A stretch of DNA of 64,000 nt from an uncultured Saprospiraceae bacterium (GTDB taxonomy: Bacteria; Bacteroidota; Bacteroidia; Chitinophagales; Saprospiraceae). Positions 1 through 8,237 of the stretch are shown one piece after another. How positions within the stretch are numbered: the stretch's first letter is position 1; every line of letters starts with the position of its first letter. Location of the stretch: NCBI GenBank assembly GCA_937872385.1, contig CALMSO010000027.1:124001-188000 (forward strand), read 5' to 3'. A program made the position numbers and the translations under genes. Under the pieces are notes generated by a model. That model was not told the origin of the DNA, searched no databases, and worked only from the letters and a program-made list of their open reading frames with translations.

Positions 1-817
1 TGGGCTTTTTGAATTTATCAGTGTCTATTTTGCCCAGAATTTTCAATCCGCGTAGCTCCGGCGATTCTGCCCGATAGATCCCCTCATCACTTCCTTTCTT
101 TTGAGATTCTTCTGCGGGCGATGGGGTTACTACATCGGGTTTGGGTGGCGCGGTCGAAGCAGGTTTTTTCTGTTCTACAGGTTGCTCCTGTTTGGCAGGC
201 GGTGGAGGTGGCGTTTCTTTTTTAGCTTCCACAATTGGGGCTTCCTTGACCGGCGGCTTGGGTACGGCCGGTTTTTCCACTACGGGCGGCGCTGCTTCAG
301 ATGCTTCGACTTTGGGTGCTTTGACTTCTTTTTTGTCCTCGACTTTTTCTGCTGGCGGCGCTTTTTCTACCGGCGGCGGAGGGGTAGATTGGGCTGGGGG
401 TTGCTGTGCAGCACCTTTTTTGGCAAGGTCTATTTTGCCTACTACCGTCAGGCGGGGCTTGAGGATGGAAGTTCTTTCTTCACGAGGTGTTTCTTCCTTT
501 GGGGGTGTGGGCGCGCTCTCGGTTTTCGGAGCGGCTTTGTCTTCAATGACAGGAGCGGCCGGTTTTTCTACTTTGGGCGGCGGTGGTGGAACGGTTTCCT
601 TTTTTGCGCCGGGCCGATTGCCGATGATGAGCTGGTCGGCTTGTTCTTTAATGTCTCGGTCTTTGGAAAATTCTTTTAGCAAAATGTGATGCATTTCATC
701 CGTGACTTTGGCCGAGGGTTTGTCCTCTAAATCGAAGCCATGGGTGTTGAGGTATTCTACAATGGTAGAAGTACCTACATTCAATTCTTTTGCTATCTTG
801 ACTAAACGTAACGTCAT
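1..817 (-). CDS. infB: Translation initiation factor IF-2, N-terminal part (runs off window)
   Basis: This is the first ~272 codons of IF-2, the GTPase that delivers fMet-tRNA to the 30S subunit. The ATG is at 817 and reads MTLRLVKIAKELNVGTSTIV, the typical IF2_N helical module of Bacteroidota IF-2. From about residue 70 it is a low-complexity Pro/Lys/Glu/Ala linker, also typical of the family. The GTPase domains lie beyond the window edge. The gene follows nusA after a 299-base gap that holds its own TAnnTTTG promoter. The identity rests on the N-terminal module plus the rimP-nusA-infB gene order. Confidence 0.93.
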   Translation of the reverse strand, partial: MTLRLVKIAKELNVGTSTIVEYLNTHGFDLEDKPSAKVTDEMHHILLKEFSKDRDIKEQADQLIIGNRPGAKKETVPPPPPKVEKPAAPVIEDKAAPKTESAPTPPKEETPREERTSILKPRLTVVGKIDLAKKGAAQQPPAQSTPPPPVEKAPPAEKVEDKKEVKAPKVEASEAAPPVVEKPAVPKPPVKEAPIVEAKKETPPPPPAKQEQPVEQKKPASTAPPKPDVVTPSPAEESQKKGSDEGIYRAESPELRGLKILGKIDTDKFKKP

Positions 818-969
818 TATATGTTTTTAGTGCTTTGACAACGTCTGGGCGATAGACAAAAGCTGTACGATGTGCTGTTCTCCTTTACATATCTTACTAT
901 CTTTTCTGGATGAATAAAATCAAAAGGTGCATAATCAAAAGCTTTTGCCTGTCAATTTTTTAAAAGTAT

Positions 970-998
970 GAAATACGTCGTATTTCGGCGCAAAGATA
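970..998 (-). promoter_or_regulatory. infB promoter with palindrome at the predicted start of transcription
   Basis: On the minus strand 998-991 reads TATCTTTG, a match to the Bacteroidota -7 element TAnnTTTG. No good -33 TTG is visible. Immediately downstream, 970-986 is a perfect inverted repeat with 8-base arms and one central base (GAAATACG, T, CGTATTTC on the plus strand), covering the expected start point. It may be an operator or a 5' hairpin of a ~165-base infB leader. Promoter function is inferred from the motif only. Confidence 0.5.
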
Positions 999-1013
999 AG
1001 AGTAAAAACCATG

Positions 1014-1099
1014 TATGGGTAACTCTTTTGTTAAAAAACAGCCGGAACACCAATTATTTCGGGATTGAAACAATGCCCGGTCTAAAAGAGTTCCCCATA
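1014..1099 (-). other. Long imperfect inverted repeat between nusA and infB
   Basis: Arms of 16 bases at 1014-1029 and 1084-1099 are complementary with one mismatch, separated by 54 bases. It starts 18 bases after the nusA stop codon and lies just upstream of the infB promoter. It has no clean T-tract, so it is not a standard intrinsic terminator; it could protect the 3' end of the rimP-nusA message or reduce read-through. Confidence 0.4.
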
Positions 1100-1116
1100 C
1101 GTACGGTACGCCTTTG

Positions 1117-2352
1117 TTACTCTTCAAATTCTTCAGCGAGGATGCGCATCACATCACGCACGGTTTCCTCTTCCAAGTCGGTGCGGCGCACGAGTTCCTC
1201 TACTTTGAGGGCTAATACGCTGCGAGCAGTATCACAACCGATACCCTTGAGGGCATCAATGACCCAGTCTTCAATTTCGTCAGAGAATTCTTCCAAATCT
1301 ACGTCATCAATTTCGACTTCCTGATTATTTCTGAATACATCAATCTCAAAATCAGTGAGTTGGCTGGCCAATTTGATGTTCGTTCCGCCCTTGCCAATGG
1401 CGAGGGATACCTGGTCGGGGTCGAGATATACTGCCGCTCGGCGGGCATCCATATCGAGGTTGATATTGCTCACTTTGGCTGGCGTGAGTGCGCGCTGGAT
1501 GAACAAGGTCGGGTTATTCGTATAATTGACAATATCAATATTTTCGTTGTTCAATTCCCGAACAATACCATGAATACGGGAGCCTTTCATGCCGACGCAG
1601 GCCCCCACGGGGTCGATACGGTCGTCGTAGGATTCTACGGCTACCTTAGCACGCTCGCCGGGGAGGCGCACGATTTTTTTGATTTCAATCAGCCCATCGT
1701 CAATTTCCGGTACTTCTTGTTCGAGCAGTTTGGCCAAAAATTCGCTATCCGTGCGCGACACAATCACTACCGGGGTGTTGTTTTTCATTTCTACCTGCTT
1801 AATGACGCCGCGCACGATGTCGCCTTTGCGTACAAAATCGCCGCGAATCATCTCTTGGCGCGGTAGCAAGAGTTCTGTGCCGGTGGCATCGTCGAGCAGC
1901 AGGATGTCTTTTTTCATTACTTGGCTCACTTCGCCCGATACCAAATCGCCAATGCGCTCGCTGTATTTTTTATAAATTTCGTCTTTTTCCAGCTCCATGA
2001 TTCTGGAGATGAGCGTCTGGCGGGCAGCCATAATGGCGCGGCGGCCAAAGTCTTCGAGGAAGAGCTGCTCGTAGCATTCTTCGCCGATTTCGTAGTCTTC
2101 ATCAATGGACAAGGCCTCGGAAATGGAAATTTGGCTGCGGTCGTCGGTTACTTCGCCATCGGGCACTATTTCGCGCACGCGCCACAGCTCAAGGTCGCCG
2201 GTTGTGGTATTCACAATGACGTCGAAATGCTCATCCGAGCCATATTTTTTGCGTATCAGGGTGCGAAATACGTCTTCCAGTACGCGCACCATTGTAGGGC
2301 GGTCTATGTTTTTTCCCGCTTTAAAATCAGCAAAACTTTCAACTAAGTTCAT
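1117..2352 (-). CDS. nusA: Transcription termination/antitermination factor NusA
   Basis: 411 residues, the usual length for the shorter Bacteroidota NusA. An N-terminal RNA-polymerase-binding domain (about 1-125, opening MNLVESFADFKAGKNIDR) is followed by an S1 domain (about 130-200) and two KH domains (about 205-345, including the GACVGMKGSRI and LAIGKGGTNI GXXG loops). A short C-terminal helical segment rich in acidic residues ends the protein. NusA binds RNA polymerase and modulates pausing, termination and rRNA antitermination. It lies 54 bases after rimP, almost certainly in one transcript. Confidence 0.97.
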   Translation of the reverse strand: MNLVESFADFKAGKNIDRPTMVRVLEDVFRTLIRKKYGSDEHFDVIVNTTTGDLELWRVREIVPDGEVTDDRSQISISEALSIDEDYEIGEECYEQLFLEDFGRRAIMAARQTLISRIMELEKDEIYKKYSERIGDLVSGEVSQVMKKDILLLDDATGTELLLPRQEMIRGDFVRKGDIVRGVIKQVEMKNNTPVVIVSRTDSEFLAKLLEQEVPEIDDGLIEIKKIVRLPGERAKVAVESYDDRIDPVGACVGMKGSRIHGIVRELNNENIDIVNYTNNPTLFIQRALTPAKVSNINLDMDARRAAVYLDPDQVSLAIGKGGTNIKLASQLTDFEIDVFRNNQEVEIDDVDLEEFSDEIEDWVIDALKGIGCDTARSVLALKVEELVRRTDLEEETVRDVMRILAEEFEE

Positions 2353-2406
2353 ACAAAAATTTCGTTACTGAATGATTTGGTTACGGGCATTTTCCCGATA
2401 GCCTTT

Positions 2407-2880
2407 TCAAAATGAAATTTGCACAATTGCTTTTTTAATATCTTCAAACGGAATAATCGTTTGTACGATTTCCTTTTTTTTCTTTTTGCCTTCTTTTGTA
2501 ATCACTAAGGCTTCGAGCGTGGCCGCAAAATCGGTGACTTCGATGAGTTTGCCCGACTGAATAGTGCCGCTGCGTAGGGTGACTTCTAAGTTGCGCCCAA
2601 TATTTTTTCGATATTGCCGTGGCAGCTTGAGCGGCCGGCTGATACCCGGCGACGAAACTTCGAGTGTATAGTTTTCGCCGAGCATCTGGTCTTCGTCGAG
2701 GTGTGCTTCGAGGTAGCGGCTGATCTGGCGGCATTTTTCAAAGGTGATACCAGTATCGCTATCGAGAAAAACCTCTAATTTATTGCTCTTTTCTGCGTAG
2801 TGGATATCAATCAGAAAACAATCGGCAAATTCCGGTTCTTGCAATTTTTCATCGAGCCAATCGGCGATTCGTGCTTCCAC
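2407..2880 (-). CDS. rimP: Ribosome maturation factor RimP
   Basis: RimP is needed for maturation of the 30S subunit. The core is clear: FLDSDTGITFEKCRQISRYL followed by LEVSSPGISRPLK. I choose the GTG at 2880 (VEARIADWLDEKL...), giving 157 residues, because it matches where other Bacteroidota RimP proteins begin. An in-frame ATG at 2943 would add 21 residues, but these are encoded by an intrinsic-terminator hairpin and that ATG would sit only 2-4 bases after the predicted transcription start. An ATG even further out (3120) is implausible. First gene of rimP-nusA. Confidence 0.93.
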   Translation of the reverse strand: MEARIADWLDEKLQEPEFADCFLIDIHYAEKSNKLEVFLDSDTGITFEKCRQISRYLEAHLDEDQMLGENYTLEVSSPGISRPLKLPRQYRKNIGRNLEVTLRSGTIQSGKLIEVTDFAATLEALVITKEGKKKKKEIVQTIIPFEDIKKAIVQISF

Positions 2881-2899
2881 AGTCGGTACAATTAGGTGT

Positions 2900-2928
2900 A
2901 AAAAAAAGAGGGAACACTGCGTTCCCTC
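2900..2928 (-). terminator. Intrinsic terminator in the rimP leader (attenuator candidate)
   Basis: On the minus strand an 8-bp perfect GC-rich stem (arms 2921-2928 and 2908-2915, GAGGGAAC/GTTCCCTC, 5-base loop) is followed directly by eight T (2907-2900). It lies between the predicted rimP promoter and the GTG start. Transcripts stopping here would be about 45 nt long. Its position in the leader of the operon that encodes NusA suggests feedback attenuation; that role is an inference. Confidence 0.7.
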
Positions 2929-2951
2929 CGGTTTCTTTACCATCGTTGCTG

Positions 2952-2982
2952 CAAATATACAATTTTTTACAACGCAGCGCAA
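2952..2982 (-). promoter_or_regulatory. Promoter for rimP-nusA
   Basis: On the minus strand a -33 TTG (2982-2980) is followed after exactly 20 bases by TATATTTG (2959-2952), a full match to the Bacteroidota sigma-A pattern TTG-N19/21-TAnnTTTG. Transcription would begin near 2945. Confidence 0.75.
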
Positions 2983-3015
2983 GTTTTTTTTTCTCCTGTG
3001 TTGTATTGCCATTAC

Positions 3016-3093
3016 AAAAGAGAAACCCCACAGACGTCCGAGGAGTCTGCGAGGTTCCGAAAAGAATTTGGTATGTATAGCCTCTCTGTGGGG
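3016..3093 (-). terminator. Terminator after the secreted protein gene at 3132
   Basis: On the minus strand a 9-bp perfect stem (3085-3093 with 3026-3034, CCCCACAGA/TCTGTGGGG) encloses a ~50-base loop that can itself fold, and is followed by a T-rich run (TTTCTCTTTT, 3025-3016). It lies about 40 bases past the stop codon at 3132. Confidence 0.55.
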
Positions 3094-3131
3094 CAGCAGC
3101 GCTCGTATTGGTCGAAGCAACGGGGCGCGGC

Positions 3132-4022
3132 TCAGTTTTTCGCTGCGGTGAAGCCCTGCACGGTTCTTTCCGTCATGTTCATCACGATTTTCGAGCCGTC
3201 AATATTGGTGTAGTTCATTTGCACGAAGCCATACTCCGGGCTGAACATAGCCACTAACGAGGTGCTGCCAAGCGTGTTGTCGGCCTTGGCGCTAATTTCG
3301 TAGCAATCGAGCGCGCCAAATGGCGTTTCCACGGTTTTCATATCGGTAATTTCGTATTGGTAGTGATTGTCAATGGCGCCGTCCCATTCCGCCCAGCGAG
3401 CATCGCCCCAGAAGCCACCAATGCGCTTGCTCCAGTTCCACTTGTTGCCTACGGCATAAGGTGCTTGAATGAAGGGCACGGGATTGAGTTCGAGGATACG
3501 AAATTGCTTGGCGCGCGGCGGGTTCACCCAGATGTTTTTGGCGTTTTCGACCAGCCCCGTCACTTCGCTGTAGTTGGTTTTGCCAGCAGCCGTCAGGTAG
3601 TCGTATTGCACTACGGTGCGATTGTAGCCGGGTTTCATCAGGTCGAGGCCCTGCAAGCCATACAGTACCGTCATTTGTACCGAAAGTACTTCCGAGCCGT
3701 TGAATTGGCTGGCGGGCGCGAGCTCCCAAGCCTGGTCGGTATTGAGGGTAGAAGCTTCCAGGTCGCGGTGCAAAAATTCATTGCCATGCCGGTCTAAGAA
3801 GGCATAATCGTAGGTGAAAGACACGCCTGCTGGGTAGGTGACATTGTCTTCGGTGAAGCGGTTGTCGTGGGTGTTGAAGGGTGCGAAAAGTTCTACGAAT
3901 ACGCCGCCGTCGTCCACTAATTTGTAGCCGTTGTTGGCTACTTTGTGCGCCGTTTGCGCTATCAGCGTGAAAGACAGGGTGAGTAAAACCAGCAGCAAGA
4001 GAATGTTTTTAAAGCGTTTCAT
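3132..4022 (-). CDS. Secreted protein of unknown function
   Basis: 296 residues starting with a clear Sec signal peptide (MKRFKNILLLLVLLTLSFTL, cleavage near IAQ-TAH at about residue 22-25). The mature part is rich in aromatic residues and beta-strand-like, with a late segment (TPFGALDCYEISAKADN... MFSPEYGFVQM) that resembles DUF3108/TapB-type periplasmic proteins in which a conversion from a substrate-dependent property to 'pushed' residues ends the fold. I do not recognise a specific family. It appears to be a single-gene unit with its own terminator. Confidence 0.75.
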   Translation of the reverse strand: MKRFKNILLLLVLLTLSFTLIAQTAHKVANNGYKLVDDGGVFVELFAPFNTHDNRFTEDNVTYPAGVSFTYDYAFLDRHGNEFLHRDLEASTLNTDQAWELAPASQFNGSEVLSVQMTVLYGLQGLDLMKPGYNRTVVQYDYLTAAGKTNYSEVTGLVENAKNIWVNPPRAKQFRILELNPVPFIQAPYAVGNKWNWSKRIGGFWGDARWAEWDGAIDNHYQYEITDMKTVETPFGALDCYEISAKADNTLGSTSLVAMFSPEYGFVQMNYTNIDGSKIVMNMTERTVQGFTAAKN

Positions 4023-4257
4023 AGGTTACAATGTTTTGACACAGTTATCAGATAGTTTTTTATAATTTGTTTTTATCAGATTTTCAATTGACTTATCATA
4101 AATCTGATGACAACTATCTGTATTAAAAAATCGTGCCAAAAATTTCAACCTTGCTCTCTTACGCAGCGAAAAGATCTGTTTGTGCCAGTGCTGTTCTTTT
4201 TTTTATTTGCAAATGCAAACCGGCGCACGGACATTCTGATGGTCATTGTATATTATG

Positions 4258-4770
4258 CTAAAATGCTGCTACCAACTGCTGCCAGAGCCACCCGACGACT
4301 TGCGCCACGACGAACACCATCAGCCAGAGCGAGCCAGCCAACGCCAGTAAAATCAATAGTACTGCCCAGCGGCCGCTACCCCGGTGCCGCCCCTCTCGGT
4401 AATGCTGCTGCAACAGCCGCACGTTGCGGGTATTGGCTTTGTAACGCAAGTCAAACCAGTCGCCCAGAATCGGAAAAATGCCTACCACAGCATCCAGCAG
4501 GATGTTACCTGCCATTTTCAAGCCCACCATACCGCTCGCGCCGCTGCGCGCCATCACTACGACCAAAAAACCGGATACGACAAAGCCCGCCACATCGCCA
4601 GCATAAGGCACTACACCTACTACGGCATCTAAGCCAAAGCGCACTTTGGTGCCGGGTATCCGGAAGCGATTGTCTAACCAATCGGCGGTTCTATCCAACC
4701 AGAACAGGTTGCGTTCTTGTTGGGCTGTCAGTACGATTAGTGCTGCCTCTTTTTTCTTTCGCAAACGCAT
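4258..4770 (-). CDS. DUF4112 membrane protein
   Basis: 170 residues. The segment from about residue 25 (LDRTADWLDNRFRIPGTKVRFGLDAVVGVVPYAGD) to about 110 (AVVGIFPILGDWFDLRYKAN) is the DUF4112 signature, with two GxxPxxGD loops each next to a hydrophobic stretch. A further C-terminal membrane segment (about 135-165) follows a basic linker. Function unknown; the family consists of small integral membrane proteins. Stand-alone gene. Confidence 0.88.
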   Translation of the reverse strand: MRLRKKKEAALIVLTAQQERNLFWLDRTADWLDNRFRIPGTKVRFGLDAVVGVVPYAGDVAGFVVSGFLVVVMARSGASGMVGLKMAGNILLDAVVGIFPILGDWFDLRYKANTRNVRLLQQHYREGRHRGSGRWAVLLILLALAGSLWLMVFVVAQVVGWLWQQLVAAF

Positions 4771-4829
4771 AGTAGTTTTTTAATTACTAAAAACTATTGA
4801 TTACAAGGATTTTACGCAAAAAATCTACT

Positions 4830-5240
4830 TCAACGCCGCCCAACCATCACGCCGGTAGCGATTTCTACGTAGGCACTGTGCACCGGTCCGCGCAGTGGCG
4901 GGTGGAGCTTGCGCACCCGTACCCGCACGCCCAATACATTGGCAAACTGCCCGTGAATCCGGGTAGCGATACGCTGGGCTACGGTTTCTATCAGCTTACT
5001 CGTTTGGCGCATTTCGCTTTCGCAAAGCAGATAAATCGTCTCGTAATTGACCGACAGGGGGTCCTCGTCTTCTTCCGAGTCTTCCTCCACCGGTTCGTAC
5101 AATTCATCCGACATGGCCGCCATCCGAATATCCGCTTCGACATAGACATCCACGATGAAGTCATTGCCCACTATATTTTCTTCTGGATAGAACCCGTGCA
5201 AGGCCCGAAAATACATCCCTTCCAGTGCAATCGTTGCCAT
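4830..5240 (-). CDS. folB: Dihydroneopterin aldolase
   Basis: Converts dihydroneopterin to hydroxymethyl-dihydropterin and glycolaldehyde in folate synthesis. The 136 residues match FolB: IALEGMYFRALHGFYPEE at the start with the catalytic Glu, VNYETIYLL in the middle and the conserved Lys in VRVRKLHPPLRG near residue 110. Between about residues 45 and 62 it has an acidic stretch (EPVEEDSEEDED) that is absent from most FolB proteins and is probably a surface loop. No folate neighbours are present here. Confidence 0.93.
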   Translation of the reverse strand: MATIALEGMYFRALHGFYPEENIVGNDFIVDVYVEADIRMAAMSDELYEPVEEDSEEDEDPLSVNYETIYLLCESEMRQTSKLIETVAQRIATRIHGQFANVLGVRVRVRKLHPPLRGPVHSAYVEIATGVMVGRR

Positions 5241-5538
5241 AATTTATGGTGTGTTGATCAATAGCATTTTATTCATAAGCAAGGTAAAAATAAGGTTTCG
5301 CGTCAAATTTCCGTCGCAATTTTGCCAATAGGTAGCGCATTGTATTGGAAATACGTAATTTTGTAATTGGAAAATCAGGATTTATTAGGCATATTCGCAA
5401 AGTTTGTAATAAGGTGCTGCCATTGTCAAATGCACAAGAAGCAAATACTTTTTATTCATAAAAAACTGATTTTCTATTTTTTAAGATTCAAAATGCTCAT
5501 AAAACCAGATTACAAATTCTAACCAAAAGAAAAAAATC
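5241..5538. other. Intergenic region between folB and the acyl-CoA dehydrogenase
   Basis: 298 AT-rich bases between divergent genes. The only signal I see is TAATTTTG at 5356-5363 (plus strand), a TAnnTTTG match without a well-placed -33 element, which could drive the dehydrogenase with a long leader. No ORF or RNA gene is evident. Confidence 0.35.
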
Positions 5539-6753
5539 ATGCAACAAAGTAACGGCGCTACGGTAGAAAAAAAGACGCGGACCGACCGCTTCCAATACCA
5601 CGATTATTATCAAATAGACGATTTGCTCAGCGAGGAGCATCTGCTGGCCCGCGAAGCCGTGCGCGCTTGGGTGAAGCAGGAGGTATCGCCTATCATCGAA
5701 GAATATGCCGACCGAGCACAATGCCCGACGCACCTTTTCAAGGGGCTGGCCGAGATTGGTGCCTTTGGCCCCAGCCTGCCCGCAGAATATGGCGGCGGCG
5801 GCATGGATGAAATTGCCTACGGCATTATTATGCAAGAACTGGAACGCGGCGACTCCGGTATTCGCTCTATGGCTTCGGTGCAAGGCTCTTTGGTCATGTA
5901 TCCGATTTATCGCTTCGGCTCTGAGGAGCAACGGCGCAAATACCTGCCCAAGCTGGGTGCTGGCGAATTCATTGGCTGCTTTGGCCTCACCGAACCTGAC
6001 CATGGCTCCAACCCCGGCGGGATGATTACCAATATCAAAGACGATGGCGATGCGTATATTCTCAATGGGGCCAAAATGTGGATTACCAACTCTCCGCTGG
6101 CGGATATTGCAGTGGTATGGGCCAAAGACGAGGCAGGCGTTGTGCGCGGCGTGATTGTTGAAAAAGATATGCCCGGCTTCTCTGCCCCGGAAATCCATGG
6201 TAAGTGGTCGCTGCGCGCTTCCATCACTGGCGAGTTGGTCTTCGAAGACGTGCGCGTACCCAAAGCCAATGTGCTACCCAATGTGCAAGGCATGAAAGGG
6301 CCGCTTTCCTGCCTATCGAAGGCGCGCTACGGCATTGCCTGGGGCGTCATTGGTGCTGCACTCGACTGCTACGATTCGGCCTTGCGCTACGCACAGGAAC
6401 GCACGCAGTTTGGCCGGCCGATTGCCGGTTTTCAATTGCAACAGAAAAAGTTGGCTGAAATGATTACCGAAATCACTAAGGCGCAACTGCTCGCGTGGCG
6501 GCTCGGCACCTTAGCCAATACGGGCAAAGCCACGCCCGCCCAAATCTCTATGGCCAAACGCAACAATGTACAAATGGCACTCGAAGTAGCCCGCGAAGCG
6601 CGCCAAATACACGGCGGCATGGGCATCACCAACGAGTATCCGGTCATGCGGCACATGATGAATTTGGAAACGGTACTGACTTATGAAGGTACGCACGATA
6701 TTCACCTGCTGATAACTGGCATGGACATTACTGGTTTGAATGCTTTCCAATAA
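5539..6753 (+). CDS. gcdH: Glutaryl-CoA dehydrogenase (acyl-CoA dehydrogenase family)
   Basis: FAD enzyme that oxidises and decarboxylates glutaryl-CoA to crotonyl-CoA in lysine/tryptophan breakdown. 404 residues with the complete ACAD fold: the GCDH-type stretch DSGIRSMASVQGSLVMYPIY (109 is the Arg expected to bind the substrate carboxylate), GCFGLTEPDHGSNPGG (FAD contact), and the catalytic Glu383 in LTYEGTHDIH. These features separate it from ordinary short-chain dehydrogenases. No partner electron-transfer flavoprotein genes are nearby. The start at 5539 is the only sensible ATG. Confidence 0.92.
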   Translation: MQQSNGATVEKKTRTDRFQYHDYYQIDDLLSEEHLLAREAVRAWVKQEVSPIIEEYADRAQCPTHLFKGLAEIGAFGPSLPAEYGGGGMDEIAYGIIMQELERGDSGIRSMASVQGSLVMYPIYRFGSEEQRRKYLPKLGAGEFIGCFGLTEPDHGSNPGGMITNIKDDGDAYILNGAKMWITNSPLADIAVVWAKDEAGVVRGVIVEKDMPGFSAPEIHGKWSLRASITGELVFEDVRVPKANVLPNVQGMKGPLSCLSKARYGIAWGVIGAALDCYDSALRYAQERTQFGRPIAGFQLQQKKLAEMITEITKAQLLAWRLGTLANTGKATPAQISMAKRNNVQMALEVAREARQIHGGMGITNEYPVMRHMMNLETVLTYEGTHDIHLLITGMDITGLNAFQ

Positions 6754-6988
6754 GCAACAAAAAACATCGGCAGGAAAGTTTTTCGCCCCGCGCTTGTCTA
6801 ATTTTTGACTAAAAACATAACGGCGGCGACTGCAAAAACCAACATTTGCATTCAGAAAAAAAGAGGGGTTGGGGAAACGTTATTGTTTTCCTTGAACCTT
6901 TCTTTTTTTCTACAATTTTACTTTTTTTGGACGTGTGTAAAACAAATTGAGGCAAAAAAATCGTTGTTTATCAAAAAAGAAAAAGACT

Positions 6989-8164
6989 ATGAGGCTGCGC
7001 ACAATTGCTACCGGCATTCTGGCATTCATCATCATTGGCCAAATATGGGCTCAAGATGGCGTCATTATGCTCACCAATCCTTCGTTTGAAGATCTGCCCC
7101 GGCACAGCCGCACACCGCGTGGCTGGTACGATTGCGGTTTTCCAGGCGAGTCGCCCCCTGATACCCAACCCGACCCCACTTTCCGGGTCAATAAATCTGC
7201 CCAGCACGGCGATACCTACCTCGGCATGGTAGTACGCGACAACGATACCTGGGAATCCGTATCGCAAAAGCTGACCCGCCCCTTCGAAAAAGGCAAATGC
7301 TACGAATTTAGCATCCATCTGGCCCGCTCGGAGTCGTACATGAGCGTCAGCCGGATGACGGAAGAACAAGCCAACTACATCACCCCGGTGAAAGTGCGCT
7401 TTTTTGGCGGATTTGACTATTGCGACAAGCAGTTTCTGCTCGGCGAGACCAAAGTTGTCATCAATACTCGCTGGATAGAGTACAATCTGCGTTTTGAGCC
7501 GATTGCCAATTATACGCATATTGTCGTTGAGGCTTTTTATAATACACCAACGCTGTTTCCATACAATGGCAATGTACTGATGGACAATGCCTCGCCCATC
7601 AAGCCGATACCCTGCGAGGAACCCATCGTGGAAAGCAAGCCCGAAGACCCACGCCCCGCCGACAGACCTACCACGGTAACCAAAACCGAGCCCCCCAAAA
7701 CACCGGCCACACCCTCTACACGCCCCGCACCGGTGGCAGAAAAAAAGGATGATAAACCAACGGTCATTGAAGATCGCAAAATCTCTGACCTGCGCGAAGC
7801 AGACCTGAAGGAGGGTTCCACTATTCGACTTGACAAACTCTACTTCGAGGTGGATAAGGCAGTGATTACCAAGCCTTCTTTCGAAACGCTCGACGAAATT
7901 TACCTTTTCCTCATGCGCAACCCCAACGTAGTGGTGGAAATAGGTGGCCATACCAACGGCGTTTGCGATACGGAATATTGCAATCGGCTATCGTCCAACA
8001 GGGCCAAAGCTGTGTACGACTACCTTGTGAACAAAGGCATCAATGCGGCGCGCCTGCGCTACAAAGGCTACGGCAAAACGCAACAAATCGCTGATAATAA
8101 CTCGTCGGAGGGACGCCGCAAAAATCAGCGCGTAGAAATCAAGATTCTCAGCCTAAACGGTTAA
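6989..8164 (+). CDS. OmpA-family lipid-free outer envelope protein with C-terminal peptidoglycan-binding domain
   Basis: 391 residues from the ATG at 6989, chosen because a signal peptide follows (MRLRTIATGILAFIIIGQIW, cut near AQ). Residues ~20-190 form a beta-rich domain beginning MLTNPSFEDLP, like galactose-binding/CBM-type folds at the start of many Bacteroidota secreted proteins. A Pro/Thr/Lys linker (~200-260) leads to an OmpA C-terminal domain (~275-390) with IGGHTNGVCDTEYCNRLSSN and the Asp/Arg positions that hold peptidoglycan diaminopimelate. It likely anchors an outer structure to the wall. A strong terminator follows. Confidence 0.88.
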   Translation: MRLRTIATGILAFIIIGQIWAQDGVIMLTNPSFEDLPRHSRTPRGWYDCGFPGESPPDTQPDPTFRVNKSAQHGDTYLGMVVRDNDTWESVSQKLTRPFEKGKCYEFSIHLARSESYMSVSRMTEEQANYITPVKVRFFGGFDYCDKQFLLGETKVVINTRWIEYNLRFEPIANYTHIVVEAFYNTPTLFPYNGNVLMDNASPIKPIPCEEPIVESKPEDPRPADRPTTVTKTEPPKTPATPSTRPAPVAEKKDDKPTVIEDRKISDLREADLKEGSTIRLDKLYFEVDKAVITKPSFETLDEIYLFLMRNPNVVVEIGGHTNGVCDTEYCNRLSSNRAKAVYDYLVNKGINAARLRYKGYGKTQQIADNNSSEGRRKNQRVEIKILSLNG

Positions 8165-8184
8165 TCATATCTTTTTAAAACCAG

Positions 8185-8224
8185 AAAACGGGTAATAACG
8201 GCGGCACTGTTGTTACCCGTTTTT
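8185..8224. terminator. Bidirectional terminator between convergent genes
   Basis: Arms 8185-8199 and 8209-8224 (AAAACGGGTAATAAC with GTTGTTACCCGTTTT) pair over about 15 bp with one mismatch and a 9-base loop; the plus strand ends in a T-run and the minus strand also has T-rich flanks. It separates the OmpA gene from the convergent thioredoxin-SPOR gene. Confidence 0.85.
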
Positions 8225-8237
8225 CATTGTCTGTGCT

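Noticed and set aside
101..689. Plus-strand ORFs of 182-192 codons opposite infB
   Set aside because: They mirror the Pro/Lys-rich linker of IF-2; the minus strand reads a recognised protein.
1360..1866. Long plus-strand ORF inside nusA
   Set aside because: Complement of the conserved NusA KH/S1 region; no family resemblance.
2881..3120. Longer N-terminal extensions of RimP (ATG 2943 or 3120)
   Set aside because: They would translate the terminator hairpin and promoter; homologues begin at the GTG.
6971..7951. 326-codon minus ORF across the OmpA gene
   Set aside because: Antisense of a recognised protein with no motif of its own.
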